Below, piece after piece: positions 51,692 to 61,082 of a stretch of DNA of 64,000 bases. The stretch comes from Rodentibacter caecimuris. Lineage in GTDB: Bacteria; Pseudomonadota; Gammaproteobacteria; Enterobacterales; Pasteurellaceae. The stretch lies in assembly GCF_024622045.1 (NCBI RefSeq), contig NZ_JANKBP010000004.1. One strand, written 5' to 3'. Below the pieces are notes generated by a model, which saw only the letters and a list, made by a program, of their open reading frames with translations, was not told where the DNA came from and did not search any database. Made by a program: the position numbers and the translations under genes. Position 1 is the first letter of the stretch; every line of letters starts with the position of its first letter.

Positions 51692-52198
51692 TTATTTTGC
51701 TGTCGGTTCTGCGTTTTCCGCATTCCCTTCTGTTTTTTTGTCGCCATAAAGGAATTGACCAATCAAATCTTCCAATACCATAGCTGATTTGGTATCTTGA
51801 ATCTGGCTACCGTTTTTTAACATTGCGGTTTCACCGTCATCAAATCCCATAGTTAATGCAATATATTGCTCACCCAATAAGCCCGATGTTTTGATCGATA
51901 ACGAACTATTTTCCGGAATTTCATTATATTCTTCATTAATCGCAATATTCACTTTCGGTAAGTAGGTTTTCTCATCTAGATCAATACTGCTGACCCGCCC
52001 TATCACCACTCCGCCGACTTTTAACGGCGCACGGACTTTTAGTCCGCCGATATTATCAAAAGTTGCAGTCACCGTATAAGATTTATTCTCACCGAAACCC
52101 TGCACATTTGCCACGCGTAAGCCTAAAAATACCAACGCCCCAATACCGAGTAATAAAAATAATCCTACCCAAAATTCATATTTAATCGTTTGTCGCAT
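51692..52198 (-). CDS. mlaD: MlaD, inner-membrane MCE-domain protein
   Basis: 168 aa from the ATG at 52198 (MRQTIKYEFWVGLFLLLGIG), 11 bases past the mlaE stop; the frame runs open to 52327 but upstream residues overlap mlaE and look unlike MlaD. One N-terminal helix, then the MCE domain (YTVTATFDNIGGLKVRAPLK, SIKTSGLLGEQYIALTMG). MlaD forms a hexameric ring that holds lipid in its pore. The tail (AENAEPTAK) is low complexity. Slightly shorter than E. coli MlaD (183 aa). Confidence 0.95.
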   Translation of the reverse strand: MRQTIKYEFWVGLFLLLGIGALVFLGLRVANVQGFGENKSYTVTATFDNIGGLKVRAPLKVGGVVIGRVSSIDLDEKTYLPKVNIAINEEYNEIPENSSLSIKTSGLLGEQYIALTMGFDDGETAMLKNGSQIQDTKSAMVLEDLIGQFLYGDKKTEGNAENAEPTAK

Positions 52199-52209
52199 AA
52201 AATACCCTT

Positions 52210-52992
52210 TTAACCTGCCCCAAACATGATGGCAGTCAAGATAAAATCTAATCCAAGCACCACTAATGAGGCATGAACGACGGTTCGCGTTGTGGCTTGA
52301 CTGATGCCTTCTGATGTCGGTATGCAATCATAGCCGTTAAATAATGCAATCCACACCACTGCAACAGCGAAGAACAGGCTCTTAATAAATCCATTAAGAA
52401 TATCGTAGCTCCAGCTCACCGCATTTTGCATGACAGACCAGAAACTACCGGCATCAACCCCTTTCCAATCTACACCGACCAGTGAACCGCCCCATATCCC
52501 AATCGCAATAAAAATAATGGAAAGGATCGGCATCGCAATAATGCCCGCCCAAAAACGTGGAGCGATAACACGGCGAAGCGGATCAACCGCCATCATTTCA
52601 AGACTGGAAAGCTGCTCGGTAGCTTTCATTAAACCGATTTCCGCGGTCAATGCCGAGCCCGCCCGTCCGGCAAATAAAAGTGCGGTCACTACCGGCCCTA
52701 ATTCCCGCAAAAGCGATAATGCCACAAGCTGACCAAGACTGGTTTCAGCCGAAAAATCGATCAATACCACATAGCCCTGTAATCCCAAGACCATTCCGAT
52801 AAATAAGCCGGATAACAGCACAATTAACAACGATTGCACACCTAAAACGTGCAACTGTTTAATCAATAACGGGAAATGTTGGCGAATTTGCGGTTTGCCG
52901 ACCAAAGCCCCGAACAACATAAAACCGGCACGCCCTAACGCACGGAAAAAACGAATGACACGTCGTCCAAGAGAAGAAATCATCTCAATCAT
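52210..52992 (-). CDS. mlaE: MlaE, permease of the Mla lipid ABC transporter
   Basis: 260 aa with five to six membrane helices. The family blocks LGQLVALSLLRELGPVVTAL, AGRAGSALTAEIGLMKATEQ and LSSLEMMAVDPLRRVIAPRF are present. It is the dimeric membrane core that passes phospholipid between MlaD and the membrane. It overlaps the mlaF stop by 4 bases (ATGA). Confidence 0.96.
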   Translation of the reverse strand: MIEMISSLGRRVIRFFRALGRAGFMLFGALVGKPQIRQHFPLLIKQLHVLGVQSLLIVLLSGLFIGMVLGLQGYVVLIDFSAETSLGQLVALSLLRELGPVVTALLFAGRAGSALTAEIGLMKATEQLSSLEMMAVDPLRRVIAPRFWAGIIAMPILSIIFIAIGIWGGSLVGVDWKGVDAGSFWSVMQNAVSWSYDILNGFIKSLFFAVAVVWIALFNGYDCIPTSEGISQATTRTVVHASLVVLGLDFILTAIMFGAG

Positions 52993-53783
52993 TGAAATAA
53001 CTCCCCAATATAATTTTCCGCCGGATAATGGAATTTCACCGGCCCGTCCGCTTCCCCTTTTAAAAATTGCAACACTTGCGGATCTTGGCTTGCCAATAGT
53101 TGTTCTGCCGTCCCTTCTGCAATCACCCGTTTATCGGCAATAATATAAGCGTAATCGGCAATACTTAATACTTCTTGAACATCGTGCGACACCACAATAG
53201 AAGTTAAATTCAATGCTTCATTGAAACGCTTAATTAAACTCACAATAACCCCCATGCTAATAGGATCTTGTCCTGTAAAGGGTTCATCAAACATTATTAA
53301 ATCTGGATCCAATGCAATCGCACGGGCAAGTGCCGCTCGACGTGCCATACCGCCGGAAAGTTCGGACGGCATCAACTGTGCCGCACCGCGTAAACCGACT
53401 GCTTCCAATTTCATCAATACAATTTGGCGAATTAAGCTTTCCGGTAAACGGGTGTGCTCCCGAATCGGGAACGCCACATTATCAAAAGTGGAAATATCGG
53501 TAAAAAGCGCACCGGATTGAAATAACATCCCCATACGTTTGCGTACTTCGTAAAGCTCACGATTAGAAAGACGACAAATATCTTTATCATCAAACCAAAT
53601 TTCACCTTGTTCCGGATGTAACTGTCCGCCAATTAATTTTAACAGTGTGGTTTTTCCGATGCCCGAAGGCCCCATAATTGCCGTAATTTTCCCTTTTCGA
53701 ACTTTCAAATTCAAGTTATCGTAAATCACACGCTCACCCCGCTTAAAGGTGAGGTTTTTGACTTCGATTAGGTTTTGCTCCAT
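52989..53783 (-). CDS. mlaF: MlaF, ATPase of the Mla lipid transporter
   Basis: 264 aa. ABC ATPase with Walker A GPSGIGKTTLLKLI (residues 38-51), Q-loop LFQSGALF, signature LSGGMARRAALARA and Walker B LIMFDEPFTGQDP. The C-terminal extension GEADGPVKFHYPAENYIGEL is the MlaF tail that reaches over to its dimer partner. First gene of mlaFEDCB-ibaG-murA, with tight spacing throughout. Mla keeps the outer leaflet free of phospholipid. Confidence 0.96.
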   Translation of the reverse strand: MEQNLIEVKNLTFKRGERVIYDNLNLKVRKGKITAIMGPSGIGKTTLLKLIGGQLHPEQGEIWFDDKDICRLSNRELYEVRKRMGMLFQSGALFTDISTFDNVAFPIREHTRLPESLIRQIVLMKLEAVGLRGAAQLMPSELSGGMARRAALARAIALDPDLIMFDEPFTGQDPISMGVIVSLIKRFNEALNLTSIVVSHDVQEVLSIADYAYIIADKRVIAEGTAEQLLASQDPQVLQFLKGEADGPVKFHYPAENYIGELFQ

Positions 53784-53876
53784 TCAAATCTCATTTTAGT
53801 TGGGTGATCTTTCAAACCACCGATTATACTTAATTTCATGATGAATAAGTTCATCAATAAAGTGCGGTCGTTTTGA

Positions 53877-55415
53877 CTATTGTTTTTGTGAAAGGTTCAT
53901 ACGTTGACGAACAAACGCCATCATCCCACGTAACAATAAAAACAACAAGGATAGCCCATAAAGCGGCAGATTGCCTAACACAGAATAAGGTGTTTTGCCT
54001 TCAGTCGGTGCAATTTTATGGGTCAAGGTTGTTTCGACAAATTGCGGCGCTTGTGCCAGAATTTCCCCCATTGAACTAATAAACACCGAAATTCCCGTAT
54101 TGGTCGCACGAATTAAAGGTTTGCCTAATTCCAATGCCCGCATTCTCGCCATTTGTAAATGCTGCCAAGGCCCGATAGAATCACCAAACCAAGCATCATT
54201 GGAAATTGTCAGCAAATAGTCGGTTTCGGTTTTCAAATTTTCCCGTACTTGTTCGCCAAAGATAATTTCATAACAAATTGCCGGTGAAAAAGCGCGTTTT
54301 TTCGCCATAAAAGCAGGCTGGACTGCCTCACCACTTTGGAAAGCGGACATCGGTAAATTAAACACGGAATTTAACGGACGCAACAAATTTTCCAACGGAA
54401 CATATTCGCCAAATGGTACCAGATGATGTTTATTGTAGCGATTTGGCGTATCTAATCGATAAGGAAAATCAGGGTTACCGGCTGTCACAATAGAATTCAA
54501 CAATTTGCCCGATTGCTCATCCTGATACACCGTACCAATCATAATTTCCGTATTATTTTCCTGTGCGACACGATCAAGCCTGTCAAAAAAAGGAACAATC
54601 GAATTTTCTAAGGTAGGCAACGCCGATTCAGGCAAAATAATCAAATCGCTTTTCCCTAAATTTTCTGCAATTAATTTTTGGTAAATCTCTAAGGTTGAAT
54701 AGAGATACTCAGGATCCCACTTTAAATTTTGCTCAATATTGCCTTGCACAAGTGTTACGTTCAAGGATTTATCTTGCACTGATTTCACAAATGTCATTTT
54801 TTGAGCATAACCGGCCAGCCCACAGACAAGGGCAAATGGTAGAATATTCGCCACGAATAATTTGATATTTTTTTGTTTAAATAAAACCAAAATACCGTTA
54901 AAAATGACCGCACTTGCCCACACGGTAAAAAAGGTTAATCCGCTTACGCCAAAGATAGGGGCAATTCCGGAAAACGGGCTGTCAATTTGCGTATAACCGA
55001 ATTGTAACCAAGGAAAACCGGTAAAGACCCAGCCACGAAGAAATTCCGTAAACGTCCAAATTACCGCAAAAATAACCGCACTTTTTACCTGAAAACGCTG
55101 TACGAAATAGGTGAATAACATAGGGTAAAGGGCAAGATAAGCAGAAAGCAAACCGACTAGAAGGTAGCTTACGCCAAGAGAAGCGCCACCGAATTGATGA
55201 ATGCTGACATTCAACCAGCTTACCCCAAAACAAAAAAATCCCATTGACCATAAAAACGCGCCCAAAAGTGCGGTAAATTTTTTTGGGGTTTTAGCAACAT
55301 AAATTAAACCCAACAAAGAAACATACGCCAATCCCCAATAATCAAAAGGCGAAAAAGCAAAAACACCGAGTAAGCCGGAAAAAAAAGCAACAAAATAAAT
55401 CAATAAATTTTTCAT
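53877..55415 (-). CDS. lnt: Apolipoprotein N-acyltransferase
   Basis: 512 aa. N-terminal membrane part with about six to seven helices, then a periplasmic nitrilase-like domain, then a final helix. The catalytic triad is visible: E in LIILPESALPTLE, K in NRYNKHHLVPFGEYVPLE (region of the Lys), and C in FSPAICYEIIFG. It adds the third acyl chain to lipoproteins in the inner membrane. Its start lies 71 bases after corC, the conserved corC-lnt order. A separate uptake signal (53861-53869) lies just after its stop. Confidence 0.96.
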   Translation of the reverse strand: MKNLLIYFVAFFSGLLGVFAFSPFDYWGLAYVSLLGLIYVAKTPKKFTALLGAFLWSMGFFCFGVSWLNVSIHQFGGASLGVSYLLVGLLSAYLALYPMLFTYFVQRFQVKSAVIFAVIWTFTEFLRGWVFTGFPWLQFGYTQIDSPFSGIAPIFGVSGLTFFTVWASAVIFNGILVLFKQKNIKLFVANILPFALVCGLAGYAQKMTFVKSVQDKSLNVTLVQGNIEQNLKWDPEYLYSTLEIYQKLIAENLGKSDLIILPESALPTLENSIVPFFDRLDRVAQENNTEIMIGTVYQDEQSGKLLNSIVTAGNPDFPYRLDTPNRYNKHHLVPFGEYVPLENLLRPLNSVFNLPMSAFQSGEAVQPAFMAKKRAFSPAICYEIIFGEQVRENLKTETDYLLTISNDAWFGDSIGPWQHLQMARMRALELGKPLIRATNTGISVFISSMGEILAQAPQFVETTLTHKIAPTEGKTPYSVLGNLPLYGLSLLFLLLRGMMAFVRQRMNLSQKQ

Positions 55416-55486
55416 CTCATTTCAATATCACAAAAAAGATTCCCCCCAATAAAATGAGAGGGGAAATTTAATCGGAGAAGGCTAAG

Positions 55487-56380
55487 CTATTCGTTTTCTA
55501 GGTTTTTCATATCCGATAAATGCTCGTCCGGTACGGTAACGCGCAGCTGGATCAAACGGCGACTATCTGCGGAAGTAACTTTAAATTGCAGATTTTCCAA
55601 GGTAATTTCTTCACCACGTTTCGGTAAATAACCAAACGCCTGCATCACTAAACCACCAATGGTATCGACTTCTTCATCATCAAAACGCGTATTAAATTGT
55701 TCATTGAAATCATCAATATCAGTCAGGGCGCGTACCGCATAAGTATGACGGGAAAGCTGGCGAACATCGGCAATATCTTCTTCATCAAATTCATCTTCAA
55801 TATCGCCTACAATTTGTTCCAAAATATCTTCAATAGTAATCAAACCCGAGACCGCGCCAAACTCATCCACCACAATCGCCATATGAAAACGTTCGGAACG
55901 GAAATCTTTTAACATTCTATCCACACGTTTGCTTTCCGGTACGATCACTGCCGGACGTAAAAGTTTCGACATATCAAAGTCTTCCGCATCGGCACGTAAG
56001 AATTTCAGTAAATCTTTTGCATGTAAGATCCCTGCGATATTATCTCGATCATCGGCATCTGCAATGACGGGAAAGCGTGAGTGCGCCGATTCAATAATAA
56101 TATTTAAGCAAGAATTTAAATCTTGTTCGCTTTCTATGAAAATAATTTGTGAACGCGGAATCATAATATCACGCACCCGAAGCTCGGCGATTTCCATCAC
56201 GCCCTCTATCATTTCACGGGTATTTTGATCAATTAAATCGTTTTGCTCGGAATCACGAATCACTTCCACCAGTTCTTCACGATTTTTCAACTCGCCTTGA
56301 AAAAAACGACCGAATAAAGATTGGAAAAAAGATTTTTTAGTGTTTTCCGATTGAATTAAATTTTGCTGTTCGTCACTCAT
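55487..56380 (-). CDS. corC: CorC, CBS-domain protein of the magnesium/cobalt efflux family
   Basis: 297 aa. It lacks the DUF21 membrane domain. Two CBS motifs (RVRDIMIPRSQIIFIESEQD at about residues 70-90 and GLITIEDILEQIVGDIEDEF at about 180-200) are followed by a CorC_HlyC domain (DFNEQFNTRFDDEEVDTIGG). Named for its effect on CorA-dependent cobalt and magnesium efflux. The neighbour lnt is the usual one in gamma-proteobacteria. The window has a second CorC-like protein, with DUF21, at 35804-37066. Confidence 0.94.
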   Translation of the reverse strand: MSDEQQNLIQSENTKKSFFQSLFGRFFQGELKNREELVEVIRDSEQNDLIDQNTREMIEGVMEIAELRVRDIMIPRSQIIFIESEQDLNSCLNIIIESAHSRFPVIADADDRDNIAGILHAKDLLKFLRADAEDFDMSKLLRPAVIVPESKRVDRMLKDFRSERFHMAIVVDEFGAVSGLITIEDILEQIVGDIEDEFDEEDIADVRQLSRHTYAVRALTDIDDFNEQFNTRFDDEEVDTIGGLVMQAFGYLPKRGEEITLENLQFKVTSADSRRLIQLRVTVPDEHLSDMKNLENE

Positions 56381-56465
56381 ATTATTTTATTTTGACTCTA
56401 CTAAATTCGCTGCAGAAAAGTATCATATTTTGACCAAGTTCGCAAAGTGAAAGCATAGAAAAGTA

Positions 56466-56503
56466 AAGTGCGGTAAAAAATATACTCGTTTTTTACCGCA
56501 CTT
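56466..56503 (-). terminator. Terminator of the gal operon (inverted uptake-signal pair)
   Basis: AAGTGCGGTAAAAAA (56466-56480) and TTTTTTACCGCACTT (56489-56503) are perfect 15-bp arms with an 8-base loop. It sits 5 bases past the galM stop on the minus strand. Confidence 0.8.
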
Positions 56504-56507
56504 AATT

Positions 56508-57530
56508 TTATAAAAACTTAAACTCCGTCCACTGGTAATATCGTTCATTGGCTTTTTGAATCCCACCGTAATTTTGCCATTCGGGGTGATTCGGTGTATC
56601 CGGTAAACACTGGGTTTCCAATGCAATACCTGCAAAATCGCCGTACTCTTCTCCACTACGGGTCGGCACGCCGGCAAGATAATTTCCCGTGTACACCTGT
56701 AACGCAGCTTGAGATGTTCGCACTTCAAGTCTTAAATCCTCATTCGGCGAGATCAGCAGAACACAAGGCTTTTGCCAAGCCTTATTGACGACAAAAGCGT
56801 GATCATAACCTTTGGTCACTTGCTGATCACCTTGTAGAAAATCCTGTTTAATCGGCTTAATAAGACGAAAATCAAAACTTGTTCCACCCACGTGTTTAAG
56901 TGAGGAATTCGGAATACCTTCATGATTTACCGGTAAATAAAAATCCGCATTCAAGCGTAGGCTATGTTCACGTATATCCGAGCCTTGTTCGGCATTTTCT
57001 AAATTAAAATAGGCGTGATTGGTGAGATTTAATGCCGTGTCTTTATCACTCAAACCTTCATATTCAATTTTGACGGAATTATCTTCCGTAAGCGTGTAAG
57101 TCGCGGTTACCTTCACATTTCCCGGAAAACCTTGATCGCCACCGGCAGAATTTAACGAAAAACAAACGAAATTATCACCGCACTTTTCAATCTCCCAACG
57201 GCGTTGAGCAAAACCGTTCCCGCCGTGAAGTTGGTGTTTGCCTTGATTGGCTGCCAATTGAATAGTTTCACCGTTTAATTCAAATTGAGCGTTTGCAATA
57301 CGATTGGCATAACGCCCCACACTTGCCCCCAAATAAGCTTGCTGATTCGGGTAATCTTGCACTTTGCAACCCAATAATACTTCTCGCAATTCACCATTTA
57401 CCGGCACTTGACAAGATAACCAAGTCGCTCCCCAATCCATCAATTTGATACACATTCCTTTTTCATTTTGTATAGAAATGAGCTGATAAGGGTTACCGTC
57501 AGGGGCATTAAACATTGTTTTTTCCAGCAT
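56508..57530 (-). CDS. galM: Aldose 1-epimerase (mutarotase)
   Basis: 340 aa. Interconverts beta- and alpha-galactose so that GalK can use it. Substrate and catalytic residues lie in GASVGRYANRIANAQF, LNLTNHAYFNLENAE (catalytic His) and FAGIALETQCLPDTPNHPEW (catalytic Glu). Length equals E. coli GalM (346 aa). It is the last gene of galT-galK-galM, 9 bases after galK. Confidence 0.96.
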   Translation of the reverse strand: MLEKTMFNAPDGNPYQLISIQNEKGMCIKLMDWGATWLSCQVPVNGELREVLLGCKVQDYPNQQAYLGASVGRYANRIANAQFELNGETIQLAANQGKHQLHGGNGFAQRRWEIEKCGDNFVCFSLNSAGGDQGFPGNVKVTATYTLTEDNSVKIEYEGLSDKDTALNLTNHAYFNLENAEQGSDIREHSLRLNADFYLPVNHEGIPNSSLKHVGGTSFDFRLIKPIKQDFLQGDQQVTKGYDHAFVVNKAWQKPCVLLISPNEDLRLEVRTSQAALQVYTGNYLAGVPTRSGEEYGDFAGIALETQCLPDTPNHPEWQNYGGIQKANERYYQWTEFKFL

Positions 57531-57539
57531 TGATTTTCC

Positions 57540-58694
57540 TTAAATCACTCGTACGCCTTGTGAAGCATGGCACACATAAAAGGTTTCTTTTAATCCGGTT
57601 GTTTTTTCATAATTCTCGGCAATAGTTTTGCGGACGGCATCGACTTTATCCTGCGGCGCAAGGGCAACGATACAACCGCCAAAACCGCCTCCAGTCATTC
57701 TTGCCCCACCTTGTTTACCAAGAACTAATTGGGCTAATTCTACCAAATAATCAATTTGCGGCACGGTAATTTCAAAATCGTCACGCATTGAATCATGAGA
57801 TTGCCCCATTAATTCGCCTAATCGGGTCAAATCATTATCTGTTAGCGCCGCCACAGCATCCAATACCCGCTGATTTTCCGTCACAACATGGCGGGCACGT
57901 TTTGCCACAATCGGATCAAGTGCGGTCAATTCTGCCTCTTTTTCTTTAAATTGAGATACCGACACGTCACGCAACGCTTTCACACCGAAAAATGCCGCCG
58001 CTTTTTCACATTGCTGACGGCGTGTATTATATTCGCCCGTCACTAAATCATGCGGTACATTAGAATTAACAATAATCACCGCAATGTCCTCCGGCACCGG
58101 CGTCGGGGTTGTTTCAAGGCTTCGACAGTCAATCATCAAAAGATGATCTTTTTGCCCAAGAGCAGAAATAAGTTGATCCATATTGCCACAATTCGCACCG
58201 ACAAATTGATTTTCGGCTTTTTGACCATTGAGTGCAATATCAATATGAGAAATGGGTAAATCAGCCAATTGTTGACAGAATTTCCCCACAGCAACTTCCA
58301 GTGCAGCCGATGAACTTAAACCGGAAGAAAGCGGTACGTTACCTGAAATGACAAGATCCGCGCCTTGGTTAAAATAAGGGTAACGTTCTTGTATAAATTT
58401 CACCACGCCACGGACATAATTCGCCCATTTATGCGGGCTTTGTTCGATTGTTTCTTTAAGAGAAAATTCATCGGTTTTATCCAAATCTGCCGCATAAACA
58501 CGCCAAATATGGTCGTCTCGTTTTTTACCGCTCACCGCCGTGCCGAAATTAATCGCACAAGGCATCACAAAGCCTTCATTGTAATCCGTATGTTCCCCAA
58601 TAATATTTACACGACCTGGAGCGTAAACAGTTAATTCGGGTGCGGTATGGAATTTTTGGCTGAAGATGTGTTGTGCTGTTTTGATTGGCGTCAT
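57540..58694 (-). CDS. galK: Galactokinase
   Basis: 384 aa from the ATG at 58694, preceded by AAGGAT 6 bases ahead; an ATG five codons upstream is less well placed. GHMP kinase: galactose-binding GRVNIIGEHTDYNEGFVMPC at residues 28-47, ATP loop PLSSGLSSSAALEVAVGKFC near 120, and the third motif GGARMTGGGFGGCIVAL near 335. It phosphorylates alpha-galactose. The gap of 75 bases after galT contains a purine-rich GGAGAGAAGGG tract that may pair weakly with CCCCTCCCC beside it. Confidence 0.97.
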   Translation of the reverse strand: MTPIKTAQHIFSQKFHTAPELTVYAPGRVNIIGEHTDYNEGFVMPCAINFGTAVSGKKRDDHIWRVYAADLDKTDEFSLKETIEQSPHKWANYVRGVVKFIQERYPYFNQGADLVISGNVPLSSGLSSSAALEVAVGKFCQQLADLPISHIDIALNGQKAENQFVGANCGNMDQLISALGQKDHLLMIDCRSLETTPTPVPEDIAVIIVNSNVPHDLVTGEYNTRRQQCEKAAAFFGVKALRDVSVSQFKEKEAELTALDPIVAKRARHVVTENQRVLDAVAALTDNDLTRLGELMGQSHDSMRDDFEITVPQIDYLVELAQLVLGKQGGARMTGGGFGGCIVALAPQDKVDAVRKTIAENYEKTTGLKETFYVCHASQGVRVI

Positions 58695-58769
58695 ATTTCT
58701 ATCCTTCATATCTAAATTTATTCTTGGAGCCCCTCCCCTATTTCATAAAAGGAGAGAAGGGAAAATCTA

Positions 58770-59816
58770 TCATCTCTCGGTATAATGAATTTCACTCAAC
58801 GCTCTCAATCTTTCCGCCGCCTGCTCTGCGGTTAAATCACGTTGGCTTTCACCAAGCATTTCATACCCCACCATAAATTTTCGTACTGTAGCAGATCGTA
58901 ACAGTGGTGGATAAAAATGCGCATGGAGTTGCCAGTGCGCATTTTCTTCTCCATTAAAAGGCGCAGCATGAAACCCCATTGAATAAGGAAAAGAGGTTTC
59001 AAATAAGTTGTCGTATTTTGTGGTTAGTTTTTTCAGAATGAGGGCTAAATCTTTAGCTTGTGTTTCACTAAGATCCGTTAAACGCTTGATATGTGTTTTT
59101 GGTAACAGCAAGGTTTCAAACGGCCACACAGCCCAGTAAGGGACAACCACCACCCAGTGTTCGGTTTCCACAACAATTCGTTCTTTTAATTCAAGCTCAC
59201 GCTTTACATAATCCAGTAACATAACCGAACCGTATTTTTGCCAATAATGACGTTGGCTTTGATCTTCGCTATCCACTTCATTCGGTAAGAAACTGCTTGC
59301 CCAAATTTGACCATGAGGATGAGGGTTAGAACAGCCCATCGTCGCCCCTTTATTTTCAAAAATTTGCACCCATTGATATTTTTCTCCAAGCTCACGAAGT
59401 TGCATTTGCCAAACTTTAATCACTTCTTCAATTTCAAGTGCGGTCAATAATGGCAAAGTTTTACTGTGATCCGGTGAAAAGCAAATTACCCGGCTTTCTC
59501 CACGTGCTTGTGAACTTTGAAAAAGCGGATCATTTGATTTTTCCGGTGTGGGCGTATCCTCTAAAAGAGCGGAAAAATCATTTTTAAATACATAAGGTTT
59601 ATCATAATCAGGGTTTAACTCCCCCGTAATACGTTTATTACGCGGGCAAAGATAGCAATTCGGATCATGGCTTGGTTTCCGTTCTTCTATCACTTTCTCT
59701 TGCTGCCCCTGCCATGGGCGTTTGGCTCTATGTGGTGAAACCAAAACCCATTGGTTAATTAACGGATTATAACGGCGATGCGGGTGCTCCGTCGGTTCAA
59801 ATAATCTATCACTCAT
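58770..59816 (-). CDS. galT: Galactose-1-phosphate uridylyltransferase
   Basis: 348 aa, equal to E. coli GalT. The active-site histidine triad is in NPHPHGQIWASSFLP (about residues 161-175). Zinc ligands include the CYLCPRNKR cysteines near residue 53. It exchanges galactose-1-phosphate with UDP-glucose. GGGAG stands 6 bases before the ATG. First gene of the galTKM operon, divergent from the regulator gene; galE is not in the window. Confidence 0.98.
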   Translation of the reverse strand: MSDRLFEPTEHPHRRYNPLINQWVLVSPHRAKRPWQGQQEKVIEERKPSHDPNCYLCPRNKRITGELNPDYDKPYVFKNDFSALLEDTPTPEKSNDPLFQSSQARGESRVICFSPDHSKTLPLLTALEIEEVIKVWQMQLRELGEKYQWVQIFENKGATMGCSNPHPHGQIWASSFLPNEVDSEDQSQRHYWQKYGSVMLLDYVKRELELKERIVVETEHWVVVVPYWAVWPFETLLLPKTHIKRLTDLSETQAKDLALILKKLTTKYDNLFETSFPYSMGFHAAPFNGEENAHWQLHAHFYPPLLRSATVRKFMVGYEMLGESQRDLTAEQAAERLRALSEIHYTER

Positions 59817-59835
59817 AATGGCTCCCTTATTTATT

Positions 59836-59849
59836 TGTAATCGGTTACA
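59836..59849 (-). promoter_or_regulatory. GalR/GalS-type operator in the galT leader
   Basis: TGTAATCGGTTACA, symmetric except for one pair and with the CG centre typical of LacI-family operators. From the inferred galT start site near 59857 its centre is about +14. Confidence 0.75.
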
Positions 59850-59863
59850 TTTAATTACGTTGT

Positions 59864-59869
59864 AAGATA
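59864..59869 (-). promoter_or_regulatory. Likely -10 element of the galT promoter
   Basis: TATCTT on the minus strand. The implied start near 59857 puts the CRP site at -41.5. Confidence 0.55.
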
Positions 59870-59890
59870 CCTAACTTCTCAATAATAAAC

Positions 59891-59906
59891 CGTGATCCAT
59901 ATCACA
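59891..59906 (-). promoter_or_regulatory. CRP site for the galTKM promoter
   Basis: CGTGATCCATATCACA, one base off the perfect TGTGA-N6-TCACA. Centre 59898.5. Confidence 0.75.
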
Positions 59907-59931
59907 AAATTAGAATTTTAAGGGTGATTTT

Positions 59932-59947
59932 TGTGATCTATATTACA
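59932..59947 (+). promoter_or_regulatory. CRP site near the galR/galS-type regulator promoter
   Basis: TGTGATCTATATTACA, one mismatch in the right half-site. It lies about 90 bases before the regulator ATG. Confidence 0.65.
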
Positions 59948-59956
59948 AAATTAAAA

Positions 59957-59972
59957 AGTAACCGTTTTCAAT
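59957..59972 (+). promoter_or_regulatory. GalR/GalS-type operator upstream of its own gene
   Basis: AGTAACCGTTTTCAAT fits the GTGKAANCGNTTNCAC pattern moderately well. It would allow autoregulation. Confidence 0.6.
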
Positions 59973-60028
59973 CCTGTACTAAGTTATTATGATGACCAAT
60001 TACAAATTAAGAAGAAAGAGGGCATATT

Positions 60029-61030
60029 ATGAGTACCATTCATGATGTTGCAAAGCTCGCTAAAGTTTCCGTTGCAACAGTATCTCGAGTGTTAAATAAT
60101 CATCCGTCAGTCAGTAAAAAAACCCGTCTTTCCGTACAAAATGCGATTTCACAATTAAGTTATCAGCCTAATGCCAATGCACAGGCACTTGCTGTACAAA
60201 ATACCGATACGATTGGTGTTGTGGTAACAGATGTCACGGATTCTTTTTTTGCTATTTTAGTGAAAGCAGTGGATAAAGTGGCTGAATCCCATAATAAAAC
60301 GATTTTAATCGGTATTGGTTATCATCATGCGGAAAAAGAACGCGAGGCGATTAATACGTTATTACGTAAACGTTGTAGCTGCTTGGTTGTCCATTCTAAA
60401 GCGCTTTCAGATGAAGAACTTAAAGATTATCTTGATAAAGTGAAAGGAATGGTGGTGATTAACCGTGTCATTAAAGGCTATGAAAACCGTTGCATCAGTT
60501 TGGATAATCAAAAGGGGACTTATATTGCAACGGAAATGCTCATTCAGTGCGGGCATAAAAAGATTGCTTACATCGGTTCCAATCATGCTATTTTTGATGA
60601 AATTGAGCGTCGGAGCGGCTATTTGGAAGCGTTAAAAATGCACAATTACCCTATCGTTAAACACGCAATCGTGCATAATTCTCCGGATTTTGAGGGTGGA
60701 GAACAGGCAATGATTGATTTACTCAGTTACAACAAAGATTTGACCGCTGTCGTTGCCTACAACGATTCTATGGCTGCCGGTGCAATTTCGGTGCTAAATG
60801 AAAACAATATCAAGGTACCAAGTCAGTTTTCCATTATCGGATTTGATGATATGCCGATTGCACGTTATTTAATCCCTAAACTCACGACAATTCGCTATCC
60901 TATTGATTTAATGGCAACTTATGCAGCCAATTTAGCATTAAGTTTAGTTGATGAAAACATTGCAACACCCTCAACGATTCAATTTAACCCAACATTGGTT
61001 CGTCGTTTTTCTGTGGAACCGGCAAATTAA
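60029..61030 (+). CDS. galS: LacI-family galactose regulator (GalR/GalS type)
   Basis: 333 aa. N-terminal HTH and hinge: TIHDVAKLAKVSVATVSRVL, then NNHPSVSKKTR (residues 3-34). The ligand domain resembles periplasmic sugar-binding proteins, with VVVTDVTDSFFAILVKAVDK and FSIIGFDDMPIARYLIPKLT. It lies between galTKM (divergent) and mglBAC (downstream, same strand); operator-like sites occur in front of all three units. With only one such gene seen, GalR and GalS cannot be told apart; in Pasteurellaceae it may do both jobs. AGAGGG precedes the ATG. Confidence 0.88.
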   Translation: MSTIHDVAKLAKVSVATVSRVLNNHPSVSKKTRLSVQNAISQLSYQPNANAQALAVQNTDTIGVVVTDVTDSFFAILVKAVDKVAESHNKTILIGIGYHHAEKEREAINTLLRKRCSCLVVHSKALSDEELKDYLDKVKGMVVINRVIKGYENRCISLDNQKGTYIATEMLIQCGHKKIAYIGSNHAIFDEIERRSGYLEALKMHNYPIVKHAIVHNSPDFEGGEQAMIDLLSYNKDLTAVVAYNDSMAAGAISVLNENNIKVPSQFSIIGFDDMPIARYLIPKLTTIRYPIDLMATYAANLALSLVDENIATPSTIQFNPTLVRRFSVEPAN

Positions 61031-61032
61031 AA

Positions 61033-61048
61033 TGTGATAAAGATCACA
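61033..61048 (+). promoter_or_regulatory. CRP site 1 upstream of mglB
   Basis: TGTGATAAAGATCACA is a perfect TGTGA-N6-TCACA site, directly after the regulator stop codon. Confidence 0.8.
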
Positions 61049-61063
61049 AATTTTAATATTCCT

Positions 61064-61079
61064 TTGTAATCGTTTTCAT
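61064..61079 (+). promoter_or_regulatory. GalR/GalS-type operator upstream of mglB
   Basis: TTGTAATCGTTTTCAT. Centre near -60.5 relative to the inferred mglB start, the same position as the upstream gal operator of E. coli. Confidence 0.7.
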
Positions 61080-61082
61080 TTA

